Of a stretch of 45,691 nucleotides of DNA, positions 12,979-24,800 are shown in pieces. The stretch is from Tieghemostelium lacteum. Lineage: Eukaryota > Evosea > Eumycetozoa > Dictyosteliales > Raperosteliaceae. The position numbers and the translations under genes were made by a program. Position 1 is the stretch's first letter; each line of letters begins with the position of its first letter. Where the stretch lies: positions 1 to 45,691 of the forward strand of contig LODT01000005.1 of assembly GCA_001606155.1 (NCBI GenBank). The letters are read 5' to 3'. Under the pieces are notes generated by a model. That model had not been told where the DNA came from. It did not search any database and saw only the letters and a program-made list of their open reading frames with translations.

Positions 12979-13127
12979 ATGACTCTCGATCAATCAAAAT
13001 ACCAAATTTAAAACTCTTTATTATTTAAAAAATCTTGAAATTAAACTTTTAATATATCCTCCAATACTATTAGGGTTTACTGGCTGGGTTTCATATTGAT
13101 ATTTATATGTATTACTACTATTATTAC

Positions 13128-14660
13128 TTATATTAGATTAATATTATTATTGGTAATATTAGTACTTATATTATTTTTGTATATTTTAGTGGTGTTGGTA
13201 TTAGGATTAACTGGTTGGGTTTCATATTGATAATTATATTTATCATAATAAAAAGATTGATATTTTTTGGTTTTGGTGAGTGAAAAGGTGTGGGTTGAGT
13301 GAGTTTCAGTTTTGTTGGAAGTGTTCATGGAGTGTCTGTGATCAATAATAATGAGATTTTGAATTGATTTTGAATTATAAAGTTCTTTGAAGATTAATGT
13401 GTCATCTTGATTGAACTGTTTTGGACTATTATATTTTAGACAATTGGGAATTTCAATAATCAATTCACAAATAGTAGGATGTTGTGAAAGTAATTTAGAG
13501 ATTTCTAGTGAGGTTTCTGGTGAAATAAAACAAGAATTAAAAACAAATCTAAATTTAACAATAGAGGAATTGTTTTTAAGAAACTCTGTAAGAGATTGAA
13601 GTGAACCTGAATCAGTTGCAATCATATCATTTTGAATGATCAGTGAAGTTATTGTGGTATTGGATATATTGGCATTTAGAAATGCACAAATTGCATTTGG
13701 GTTTTCGTCAATTGAGACACATAAACTCTTTAGATGAGTAAATGGTTGAAATACATCTTTGTTATTTATGTCACCCAGATAGTTTAGTTCAAGTTTTTGA
13801 ATATTTGGTTGAGAATTTAGATATTTAACAAGCTTTTTCAAGAGATTAGGTTTTGATATTTTTAGTTTTAAGACCTTTAGTGCTGTACTGGCAATACAAC
13901 AGTCTAATGTAGAGTCAACAATTTCATTTCTAAATTTTAATAGATCCAATTTTACTAATGATTTTGTTTGATTCTGTAGAATGGACTCTAAAAGATTATG
14001 CTTTTTACTAAACTCTCGTGTCAATTTTAAAGACTCTAGAGAATTTCTAGCATAGCTTGACATGAATGTAGTAAATTCACTGGTATAACGTTCAGTTTCA
14101 GAATGTCTGTATTTATAATCTGAGAAATGCAAACACAGGTGACGTAGAGTGGGTTCACAACTTGAAAGTATCCTAGATGTCAAAGGCAATTGTGATGCAC
14201 ATATAATCAGTACACTAAACTTTACAAGGGATGGTAAAGTACAATTATACAATGGTTCATCAAAACCACCCAAAGAGTAAATTGTAAGATACCGAAGATT
14301 TGGAAATACAGATGACGATAATCTGAGATTGGGATGAAAATCATGTGGATACGCTAAATATAGATCTTCGACATCCTTAAACATCTCATAAAACTTTGAC
14401 ATGTCATTGGTTATTAATTTCATAAGTCTTGATATTCTGAATAGACAATAAGGATTTGATAAATGTTTTCTTTCATTTTCAGCTTGTTCATCATTCATAT
14501 CATTTCTGATTGAAAATTCAATTTGGTGATTTCTCTCTACAAATGATCTAATGGTTTTAGATAGTAACCCTAAATTAAAAATTATAAATTTATTGGGTAC
14601 ATATTTACATGACAATAAATATTTTATAATTTTAAATATTATTGTATTTTGTAATATCAT
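13128..14660 (-). CDS. LRR-like protein, tandem paralogue 2
   Basis: A single exon of 510 residues, start ATG at 14660 (upstream frame has only TTG). It is nearly colinear with paralogue 1 over about 480 residues, with scattered substitutions, so both copies appear to be maintained as open frames. It has the same F-box-like N-terminus and LRR pattern. The last 23 residues (after ETQPVNP) are low-complexity Thr/Asn and replace the SIGG..KSLISR.FK tail of paralogue 1. That tail is still encoded just beyond the stop, at 13107-13021, in the same orientation. Function unknown. Confidence 0.8.
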   Translation of the reverse strand: MILQNTIIFKIIKYLLSCKYVPNKFIIFNLGLLSKTIRSFVERNHQIEFSIRNDMNDEQAENERKHLSNPYCLFRISRLMKLITNDMSKFYEMFKDVEDLYLAYPHDFHPNLRLSSSVFPNLRYLTIYSLGGFDEPLYNCTLPSLVKFSVLIICASQLPLTSRILSSCEPTLRHLCLHFSDYKYRHSETERYTSEFTTFMSSYARNSLESLKLTREFSKKHNLLESILQNQTKSLVKLDLLKFRNEIVDSTLDCCIASTALKVLKLKISKPNLLKKLVKYLNSQPNIQKLELNYLGDINNKDVFQPFTHLKSLCVSIDENPNAICAFLNANISNTTITSLIIQNDMIATDSGSLQSLTEFLKNNSSIVKFRFVFNSCFISPETSLEISKLLSQHPTICELIIEIPNCLKYNSPKQFNQDDTLIFKELYNSKSIQNLIIIDHRHSMNTSNKTETHSTHTFSLTKTKKYQSFYYDKYNYQYETQPVNPNTNTTKIYKNNISTNITNNNINLI

Positions 14661-15092
14661 GTTAAACAAACAAATAAAATTATTAAAAAGTGAATTTTGA
14701 TATAAAAATTAGATTTTAATTTCTGAAAAATAAAATTTATTTTTTATTTATAATAGTCTAGAAATCACAAATACTTTTAATGAATATCTCTTTCATATAA
14801 TTAAAATTAAATATAATAAAAAAAAATGATTATTTGGTATGTACTTGTAATCTAAAATAGATATTTCAAAAAAGATATTTCATTGTCAAAAAGGTTTTAT
14901 GTGAAAATTTCAATAAAAACTCAAAAAATAATTTCATCCCACACTTTACCAAAACACAAATTTTTTTATTTTTACATAAAGATAGTTCGAATTGGTGATA
15001 CCTTGAATGATCAAAAATGATTAAAATAACTACTATAAAATTTAAAAATAAACTTTTTGTTTTTTTCAGTTAGCAACCAAACACATTAACTA
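14661..15092. promoter_or_regulatory. Divergent promoter, LRR gene 2 and membrane-protein gene
   Basis: 432 bases between two divergent start codons. The part next to the membrane gene (15005-15092) is duplicated upstream of LRR gene 1. It contains an oligo-T run (15057-15066) followed by CAG, which could be a 5'-UTR splice acceptor. The rest is AT-rich with no gene seen. Confidence 0.5.
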
Positions 15093-16403
15093 ATGATACC
15101 AATAATTATTTTAACATGTATAAATGCAATATTATACATTGCTTCATTATGTAAGCTACAATTAATTCATTTTTATTCGAAATAATTAATTAACATTTTG
15201 TGGTAATAGCAACACCATGGTTTTTGTGGAATGATAGTCTTATTCTTGGATTTGATGATTTAGAATTTAAATGGAATTATGCAACCTACAAACAAACCTT
15301 TAGTCAAACAGCAGATAAATTTGAATACAGTGATAATTTAAAAAAAACCTTTACTCCAACTCTGATTATCTTGTTAATTTCATTGGGTTTTATGGTTTTG
15401 GGCCCTTTAGTATCATCAATAGTATTTCAATTTATGAAATCAAAAAAAAATATGAAGAGAACAGCTCTATATTTTATAATATCTTCTTTCCTTCACCTAC
15501 TATTAATCTTACTTGGTTTCTTTTACTTTTTATCATTCATGGAAAATGTTAAAAAAGGTAAGTTTAATTAATATTTTCAATGAATCAAATTATTATATTA
15601 TATTAATTTTATAAATATATTATTAGAATCACAATTTTGTGGTGCAGATAGTACATATTTCCAAGATATAGTTAAACAGAATTTTTATAGTTATAATACA
15701 GATGTCAATCAAACTTATATTTATACTCCAATATTTTGTGATGGTAAATTTTATGAGAATTTCTATAGATTAAATTATTCAAGAGGTTCTTGTTCACCAG
15801 GTGCTGGTTACTGGATTTGTATTGTATGTTATTATAGTTTTCAAAATTATAATAATGATTATTAATATAATTATTTAAATTTAGCCAATTATAATATTAT
15901 CCTTAACCAATATTATTATATATTTTTGTCATTATGATCACAGAAATATTAAACATTCAAAGAATTGTCCAAATGATAGTTCAAATGATATTAAACCAAC
16001 AGGAATTGTATTAGGTACTATGGCAGCTACTAAATATAATACTAATAATGGTGATATTCAAAAACCTGTAGATAGAGATCATAAAAGATCAGATTCTTCA
16101 GATTCTTCATCTTCATCTTCATCATCTGATGAAAAACATGAAAAACATCATAATCATCATGTATCAAATCCAGCACAACAACCATTACCTCCTCCTCAAG
16201 TATACCCTCCCCCACAACAACATCAACCTTATCCATATCAACCTAATGTTCCATATCATCAACCTCCACCACAAGGTTACCAACCTCAACCTTACCAACC
16301 ACCAAATACCAATAACTATTATAATCAACAACCATTACCACCTCCAAATGCTAACATGCATTATGGTGTTGATTACTCAAATGACAAACCTGCATATCTA
16401 TAA
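15093..16403 (+). CDS. Four-pass membrane protein with Pro-rich cytosolic tail
   Basis: Four exons (15093-15150, 15210-15557, 15627-15823, 15885-16403) give 373 residues. Phases agree at each junction, and the introns are 59, 69 and 61 nt. The first hydrophobic segment is at residues 2-20. An outer loop begins STPWFLWND. Two more segments, PTLIILLISLGFMVLGPLVS and ALYFIISSFLHLLLILLGFF, are followed by a Cys-containing second outer loop (FCGADS, FCDGKF, SCSPGAGYWIC). A fourth segment, PIIILSLTNIIIYFC, ends the membrane part. The topology recalls tetraspan or claudin-like proteins, but I cannot assign a family. The tail has a phosphorylatable SDSSDSSSSS...DEKHEK patch followed by Pro/Gln/Tyr-rich repeats (PYQP, PPPQGYQ), a likely adaptor-binding region. 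The promoter of this gene is one end of the tandem duplication. Confidence 0.75.
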
Positions 16404-16489
16404 GAATAAATCATGTGAAGAAGAAGATAGTTATTTAGGATCTCTATTTATTTCATAATCTAAAAATACACTAAATCCAAAGAATTTCT

Positions 16490-17620
16490 TTACTTTGTAC
16501 CAATAGAGAAATGAGTTTGACTTGTTTTTACAAAAGCTGGGGTATTATTGAATTGATATAAATCTATAAGATCACGATAGGTAACTGATGAGGTATCTTT
16601 AGAAAATCCATTGGGGATTAGAATTTCTTGTATTGGATCTTCATGTCTGGATATAAACTCTTCTTTAAGAAGTGTCCAATCTAATTGGTTAGGTGATTTT
16701 GGTGATGTAGGTGTGGTAGTACTATTATCTACAAAACCAGGTGTCAAAGTGTGAACTAATATCTTTGATTTTGTAGCTGATAGTTGATTGATTGTAGAAA
16801 ATAGGAAATCTAATTGACTTTTGCTGAGGTACATTACTAAACCTTCAAGTAACCAAAATGTAGGTTTATCAGATTGATACCCATTGTCTTTCAGTTTTTG
16901 TATCCATGATGGTTGAGTTAGGTCATCGGCAATCATGGTAATCTGACATTGACTTACTTGGTCAACATATTGATTTGCCATCTCTAACATTTTTAATTTA
17001 TATTCCACAACATGAGGTAAATCAATTTCATATACTCTACAACTTGCAGGAATAGGTAATCTTTTACTTCTAGCATCTAAACCTGCCCCACAAATAACCA
17101 ACTGTTCAAAAGAATGACAATTATTCATAACATAATCATCAATGTATTTTGTTCTGAACGCCATTCTCAGTAGTGTAGATCGACTTAAAACAACAGTCCA
17201 AGATACTAGTAATGGAACACTATTGATATATTCAAAAAATGAACCTGATTTCTTATCTCCTTCCTTCTCTCCTTCCTTCTCTTTCTCCTCGTGAAACTGA
17301 TGTTTCTTTACAGTTTGAATCAACAATTGTTGTGAATCTTTGGTATTTATAAAAAAGTAAGCATAGGGATCATAGATACAAATCTTACCTGACCCATTAA
17401 AATAATCTATAGATTCATTTACTTCACCTAAATCCATATAATGACCCTTTGAAATCATTCCATCAATATGATTTTTCAAAAGAGTATCACTAATGTTCAA
17501 TTCCTTCTTTTGAACCAATTCTAAATATTTATTGGTTATAATAGCTCTACAAGCTGCTACAAATAAACTAGTTCTAGCAACTCCATTTATAACTTCATTT
17601 TGGTCCTTTTCAGTTGACAT
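16490..17620 (-). CDS. SAM-dependent methyltransferase (LCM/TIGR00027 family), paralogue 1
   Basis: A single exon of 376 residues. The ATG at 17620 is used because the longer frame starts only with GTG. Family motifs: ARTSLFVAACRAIITNKYLEL at the N-terminus, RTKYIDDYV, the SAM-binding VICGAGLDARSKRLP, then VYEIDLPHVVEYK, and FWLLEGLVMYLS. These are typical of the 'putative SAM-dependent methyltransferase' family (UPF0677/TIGR00027) related to leucine carboxyl methyltransferases. The substrate is unknown; bacterial and amoebal relatives are often thought to act on small metabolites. It carries an Asp/Glu/Lys-rich insertion (HEEKEKEGEKEGDKK) absent from the second copy at 30.6 kb. Confidence 0.88.
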   Translation of the reverse strand: MSTEKDQNEVINGVARTSLFVAACRAIITNKYLELVQKKELNISDTLLKNHIDGMISKGHYMDLGEVNESIDYFNGSGKICIYDPYAYFFINTKDSQQLLIQTVKKHQFHEEKEKEGEKEGDKKSGSFFEYINSVPLLVSWTVVLSRSTLLRMAFRTKYIDDYVMNNCHSFEQLVICGAGLDARSKRLPIPASCRVYEIDLPHVVEYKLKMLEMANQYVDQVSQCQITMIADDLTQPSWIQKLKDNGYQSDKPTFWLLEGLVMYLSKSQLDFLFSTINQLSATKSKILVHTLTPGFVDNSTTTPTSPKSPNQLDWTLLKEEFISRHEDPIQEILIPNGFSKDTSSVTYRDLIDLYQFNNTPAFVKTSQTHFSIGTK

Positions 17621-17893
17621 TATTTTATAAATGTCCACCTCAATTTATAAAAGTTTTTATATTGAAAAACTCAAATTAAAAAAAATTAATAAATTTTAAG
17701 AATATGAAATATTTGAATAGATTTATTGTTTAATGAAATATTTACATATTATTATATTTTTGATTTCGAATTAAATAGATCAATTAGATGAACTTCAAAA
17801 TTTTTAATATAATTTAATAAAAAAATTTTTTTTTTTTTCTCATTTTTTTTAATTTTTTTTTTTTTATTTAATTTATATAATTCCAACTTTATA

Positions 17894-18824
17894 ATGAAAG
17901 CTAAAACAAACAAGATTTATAAAGTTGTAAGTATCAATCATCTATAATTTAGTGATTTACATTGTATTAAATTCATTTAAAACTTAATATTAATAAAATT
18001 TTTGAAAAATAACCAATGTAGAGTTTAGTAAAAAAAGAATTTATAGAGACTTTAGCAACATGTAATGAGGATAAGCTTTATGAATATATAACAAAAGCAT
18101 TAGAATGGCCATTTGGAAAAAATGTATGTTTATAGGTAAATTGTAACGTAGAGATAGAAATTTGATTCTAATTTTAAAATTCACTTTTTTTTTTGATTAT
18201 CCATATGATTGTATAAATATAGGATGACATTTGTTATTGGAGTGATGTATTAGAGAGATTTGAATTTATTTTAAAGAGATTTATCAGTAAATATTCATCA
18301 GTTAGTAACAGTGGTAATACAAGTTCACAGGTATCAGGTAGTAGTGGTACACTGAAAAGCAACAATGTATTAATACCAGCAGGAGATGAATCATTTAAAA
18401 AGGATAAAGAGTTTTTACTTGCAATTATAAAATTCACCAAACTCCTATTACAACATTGTAATAATTCCAGTTTATACCCATCAACTGAACAACTATGTCA
18501 ATTGTTGTCTTTTATGGATTTACAAATTATCATTGAGGTATTGAAACTTCTCAATCATCTATTTGATAAACAAAAGTATATTAAAGACTATACTCAACTT
18601 ATTCGAACACATGTCATTCCAAAATTAAATATATTCTCTAGTGGATTTAATGAAGATAATCTAGATTTATTCTCTTATTGTAAAGAATTTATAGATGTAT
18701 GTATCCTATTTATTTTAAAACTATGATGTATATATTAATTCAATTGTGTATAGATACCTTATTCAGTAAAATGTTTTAATTTAGAATTTATTAAATCCAC
18801 TACAAAATCAAATGTAAATAAATC

Positions 18825-18856
<32 letters not shown>

Positions 18857-21800
18857 ATCAACAGAGTAATGATAATATTGGAATAATTCAAAATTCAGAA
18901 AATGGTAAAACTATAATTCAATTATTTGATATTGATAAGAATAAACAAAGTTATCAAGAGATAAGTCAGAGAATAATAATAGATCATCAGATACCAGAAG
19001 AAGATCAGTTTTATATATATTATAGAATTCATTTGGCTAAGATGATTGGTGATTTCACATTTCGTAAACATTGGATCACATTGAGATTGGTTGCAATTAC
19101 AGCACTCTATCATCAGAATTTGGCATCACTTAGTGGTAACAGTTCCAATTTACTAGTTGAGGAACCAGATTTCCTCAATGAACTATTGGAACTAATTAAA
19201 AATCATCAACAGTTGACACCTGAATTATTGGTTGCTTCCATCTATTGTCTGACTGCACTCAGTGGAACATTTCTAACTAATCAATTGACCAATAGTCTAC
19301 AGAGATCATTTACTCAGGGTTTGTTTCCATCCATTATTAGAAAATGTGTATCTATTATAACTGAACAGTCTCCCCCTGAACCTTTGTACACTGATTCCTT
19401 TATCAACAGTATCTTTTACTTTTTATTCACTCTGTCCTTTAATAACAAATCATTGCTTCACAATTCTGGTGTACTCACTAGTCTACTGCCTTTGATAAAG
19501 TTACAGACTGTACGTGTGGGTTATTTGAAATTTCAGATATTTGCCTATTCTGTAATTCAGTCTTTGATATTCTTTAAGTCTAGTAATATAGAGATATTCA
19601 ATGACCAAGGTAATCTATTGGAACTCATTATCAGTCTTTGTAATGAAATTCAATTCACACTTGATAATCCAGTACCTGACGATGAAATTAAAGATCTACT
19701 TGTACAAAATGATCTTTTACTTCTTAAACAACATAACCAAGCTTCTCAACTCTCACAATCATCACCTACCCCAATGACTAGTAAAAAACCAACCATGTCG
19801 TCTTCAACATCTTCCACCACCTCAACATCTTCATCCACATCTTCTGTAGCAAAAAAACCAACCACAAGCACAAAACAACCAGAACCAATGTCAATTGACA
19901 GCAACAATAATAACAACAATACACCAACATTTAATGAGAAGATTTTAGAGAATAACTATCTTCCAATGTTGATATATCATAAATCACTGTTGATATTTGA
20001 ATTGTTAAATTGTTTGGTACCTATTATAGGATCAGCTAGTATTCCAAGAACTATTATAAACCAGGTTATAGACAGTAAGATTCCACAGTTTTTGAAATTG
20101 ATTATAGCCAATGAAAAGAAATTCACACCAACTGTATTGGCATATGCCTTCATTATTCCAACTACCCTGATTCAAAATGAACCAACCTGTTTTGGTTCCT
20201 TGTCCAATACAGGTTTGATTCAATCACTTTTTGAATATATTGTAGCCAATCAGTATCCTTCAGAGATCTTATTCACTATTCCGCCAACATTGAATGCATT
20301 CTGTCTCAATAGTGGTTTTAAAAAGACTTTATTGGATTCCAAAATTCTTCCTCTATTCCTGGGTCAATTAGTTCAACCAAAGAACATACCATCTTTGAAT
20401 GGTCGTACTTTAAATTCATTTGGTAACGGTTTAGATGAACTTGTAAGACATCATCCAGAACTCAAACCATTGGTTATTAAAGGTGTTGTATCACTTCTTG
20501 ATGATATTATTAAACTTGGTACCACACAAGAATCCAGTGAACAACCACCACAAACTCAAAAGGAGAAAGAAAAGATGGTGCATAATCAACTGTTTGCATT
20601 GTATACTAAGTTTATTAGCATCTTTTTCTCTAATGGTGAACATGATGGAATGTTCATTAAAGAAGGTGGTCTTAGTAAACTATTGGATATCTATATGAAT
20701 CCAATGTTCTCTGATAAGAATCTACAGGTTTTCAAAAGTCTGTCCATTGACAATACATCAGAGGTTCTCTCACAGATTATAAAGAATCTTGAGATTCAAT
20801 TCATCACTTTAGATGCCTTATGTGATTGGAGAAACTCAAGAATCATTAGACAATGGGTTCAATCTGAAATGGAGACTAAAGATGATATTCAAGCAACTCT
20901 TCAATCTATTCGATCACTTGTACATATATTGACAAATCTCATTATGGATCGTCCACCTGAGATTCCAATTGCAGTTCTAAATGAATGGTCAAGTGAAACT
21001 GGATTATCTGTTTGTAACAGTCTATCAGATCTACAAAGAGCATTCTATTGGGAACTTGCATTGAAATCCAATTCCATATTTGCAGTTCTAAAGAATCCAC
21101 CTGAAGAACTATCCAAAGATCCCGTTTATCAACAAAAAGTTGCACTACAACAGAACCCTAAATTCCAGTCATCTCTTACCGTTGTAGTTACAGGAAACGA
21201 AAGAGAAACCTATTCAGTTCTAAATATTACACTCTTGGGTAACTTGGAGTATCTTTCACACTATTTTGTAGAGTCTCTAAACCCAATTCAAAAAAGAGAT
21301 CAAGCATTTGAATTAAAATCAGAGATTCTTATAAAGAATATCAGTAAGAATTTAGATTTTTGGTTGAATTGGTCACCTGAGACTGATGATCCTCAAGCTA
21401 GCCAATGTATTAACCAATATCTTGCAAAGGTTTTCCATAACATCTCTATTCTATTGTTCCCACAAATTATCAATCAATTGAATGAACTAAATTCCTTTGA
21501 GTCCTTCTTTATCAGTTTACAAGAGATAAAGAATCAATTTTTGGCATTGGACCCTGACCAACAAGCCGACAAAGAATCTGGTGAATATAATGCATTGGTA
21601 GGTGCTGGTGCATTGATTAAACTCACATGTAACAATTTGTGTATGAAAACTACTTTGGCACCTATAAAAGCAATCAGTGAAAGGGTTTTACCTGTTGTAT
21701 TGAAAGAAATTGGAAATCTGTGGTCTGATCAACAATTGTACAAGGTACCATTTGCCATTGATTTAGTTGATAGTTTATCCAATGTATTGTCTAAATTTGA

Positions 21801-24800
21801 TGAAGTACCAGACCCATTATCAGCTATGTCTGCAAAGAGTGGTGCTGCATTTAGATCACCTCCACCTGCATTTGTACCTAACGAACAAGCTATTAACAGT
21901 CTATTAGACATGGGTTTCCTAAGAGAGCATATTGTAAAAGCAATGACAACTCTTAAATCTAATAACCTTGATCAGGTTACAGATTGGATGCTTAATAATC
22001 CCTATGTTGAAGAGAAACCAAAGAAAGTTACTACTCCCACTCCAAGTACTCCTACCAAAACAGATACAACACAACAGGATAAAGAGACCCTTGATAAACT
22101 ATGTTTGGAATTGAGACCTTCTCTCTTTGAAAATACCATTTATTTACTGTTAAATAGAAGTTCATTTACATCAAATGAATTGGATATCATTTATAATATG
22201 ATATCATTGGTCAGTAAGGATTCTAAAATTCCAGAAAACAAAGAAATCATTGTGAATAGATTGATCAAAGAGATTAAATCAAATATATCCTCTGTGGCAT
22301 TATGTAAAAATCTATTTATCATTATTCAGAAACTTAATGATTCAATAGAATTGCATGGTATTTTAATTGAAAAAGGTTTACTATCTATTCTAATTCAAGA
22401 GTTACAGTCTCAGACAACTTCTACCACAACTACAACAACAACTACATCTTCTGCATCTACAACATCACCTTCTAATAGTGTATTTGAATCTTATATTCAA
22501 GTATTATTAAATTTAATATATGATTTGGCAAAGAAACCTTATTGTAAGCCAGCAGGTTTCGAATATGAAATAGAAGAAAAGAAATTGGAGAAAGATGAAA
22601 ATATACCACAAGAGTATTTTAATTTAGTTGATTTAACATTGAATCTCTTAGAGAAACCAATAGTCTCTAAAGATGTATTCTTTAGTCAATCAATAGTTCA
22701 TGTACATGGTGCTATTCCAACTGTGAATAATAGTCTACGTTTTGAAAATGTACTATTGAAATTGTTATTGAATTTAACAATGAAACATCGTGTTGCAATG
22801 TATCTGTTAGAGAGAGATGGTATCAATAGACTTCTATCAGTTCAGACCAAGTCTAGTAACCTAACTGACTTGTTTACTCTCATTAGCGGTGTTTGTAAAC
22901 ATATTCTTGAAGATAAGACAACTCTGTTACAGTCAATGAAAACTGCTATCAAGTTTTCAAATTCTGTAAATAGGTTACCAAGAGGTGTACCAATATCACT
23001 GAAACCATTCATTACCTCATTGTCTAAACAAATCTATAGAGATCCTGTTGAATTCATTAGAGCTACAACTCAACTATGTAGATTGAGTTCAAATTCAACT
23101 TCAATCTATCTATTAAAGAAACCAATTAATAAGGATGACCAATCACAACAACAACAAGATGAAGAAACAGTCTTATCACTACAAGATTTCCCACATTTCA
23201 CAGTGGTTGCCAATCATTTAATTCATTTACTTCTACAAAAAGACACTCCAACTACTCAGCAAACTACAGTTGAAAAGAAGTCAACTAAAACCACCTCCAA
23301 TGTAGAATCATCACCATTGAATGATACACATCATCACCATCACCATCACCAACATTATCAATCTGAAGTTGCACTTTCTAGTAAAAGTAATTTATTGAAA
23401 CTTTTAGAAGAATTGTTAATACAATTCCCATTGTTGCAAGAGACAGTTTTGAATTATAAAGATCAAGATTTGATTAAATATGTAATTGATGTATTCATTC
23501 CACATCAAGAACCTAGTAATAGTAATCAATCTGAAAAGGATTCGGTTACCTCTACCCATCAGAGTGCATGTAGATTTATATTTGCAACTTGTGCTACTCA
23601 ACCTGGTAGAGAAAGAGTTGTCTATCAGATTACTGATCAACTAAAATCTCATACTAGAATATATAATAGTACAACCACCTCTAGTCACGACAGAAAATCA
23701 GCACAAAACCGAATCATTTCACTTGCAAATTTAGTTGCATTAATTTTGAATTTCCCACCTCACGTCTACACTAATGAAATTAATAATCTAATGATGCAAA
23801 ATGATATGATTAATCTCTTACTCCAGGTACTAAACTCAATTGATCTTACCAATAGCAAAGCAATTCACATGTTGAATACTCTACTTCAAACTATTGGTCA
23901 TCTTACCAAATATGCTAGTACCCTTCGTGCTAATGATACTTCTAAAGATCAAGAGACTGGTGATCAACAACAACAACAACAGCAACCTCCAATTGGGTCA
24001 CCTAGATTATCAGTTCAATCACCACAGGAATTACAACAAGGTGGTGCTATTGCATCTCTACAAGTTCAACCAGAGGAAGCCAATAGATTAAATCTATTTG
24101 AGTATCCTTATTCAACTTATGACACCTATTATAGAAATGCTAGAGATTCTTTGCATACTCATCAGGCTTTAGATGATTTACAACCAAATGGTGTTAGAGT
24201 AGTTGATGATAGTGATGATAGTGAATCTGATAGTGAATCTGAAAGTGAAGATGAAGACGATGAAGATGACGAAAATCAAATTATAATTGATGAAGATGAC
24301 TCTGATCAAGAGATGCAAGATGTTGAAAATGATAACTCTGATTACGAAGTTCAAAATATGCAAGAAGATGATGTTGAACAAGAAGAAGAAGAGGAAGAAG
24401 AAGATGACGATGATGATGACGATGATGACGATGACGATGACGATGATGAGGAATATGACGAAGATGACGAAGATCCAAATGATATGATTCAACAATTCCC
24501 AATTCAAATGCAACCAGGTGCCAATATAAATTTCCCAGGTGCTAATGCATTGGGTAATATCAATATTGGTGCACCAGGCGGTGGTGGTGGCGGTGGACTT
24601 CAAATCCCAGGATCTTTCCTACAGAATATCATTGGTGAATTAAATGCCAATGATATCTTTGGTAATATGGGTGAAGCATTACAAAATCAAAATTTCCTAT
24701 TTGAGAGAATTTTGAATGCCAATAGACGTGGTCGTGGGCAACATCAACAAATGGGTGGAAATGGTATAGTTCCACCTCCAGGTGCAGCCAATGGTATTAC

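Larger units (their letters stand above)
12979..15092. repeat. Tandem duplication unit, copy 2
   Basis: It starts with ATGACTCTCGATCAATCAAA, a near copy of the phospholipase 3' end (ATGACTCTTGATCAATAAAA at 11277). It contains LRR gene 2 and ends just before the membrane-protein ATG at 15093. It holds about 300 bases (about 14680-15000) with no counterpart in copy 1, and an extra stretch at the LRR 3' end. Confidence 0.85.

Noticed and set aside
18922-19113. Minus-strand frame inside HUWE1 exon 4
   Set aside because: HUWE1 coding continues in frame from 18754, so this is a complement artefact.
24178-24603. Minus-strand open frame of 141 codons opposite the HUWE1 acidic tract
   Set aside because: It is the complement of GAT/GAA repeats, giving artificial Ile/Val runs. 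The sense frame is clearly the ligase.
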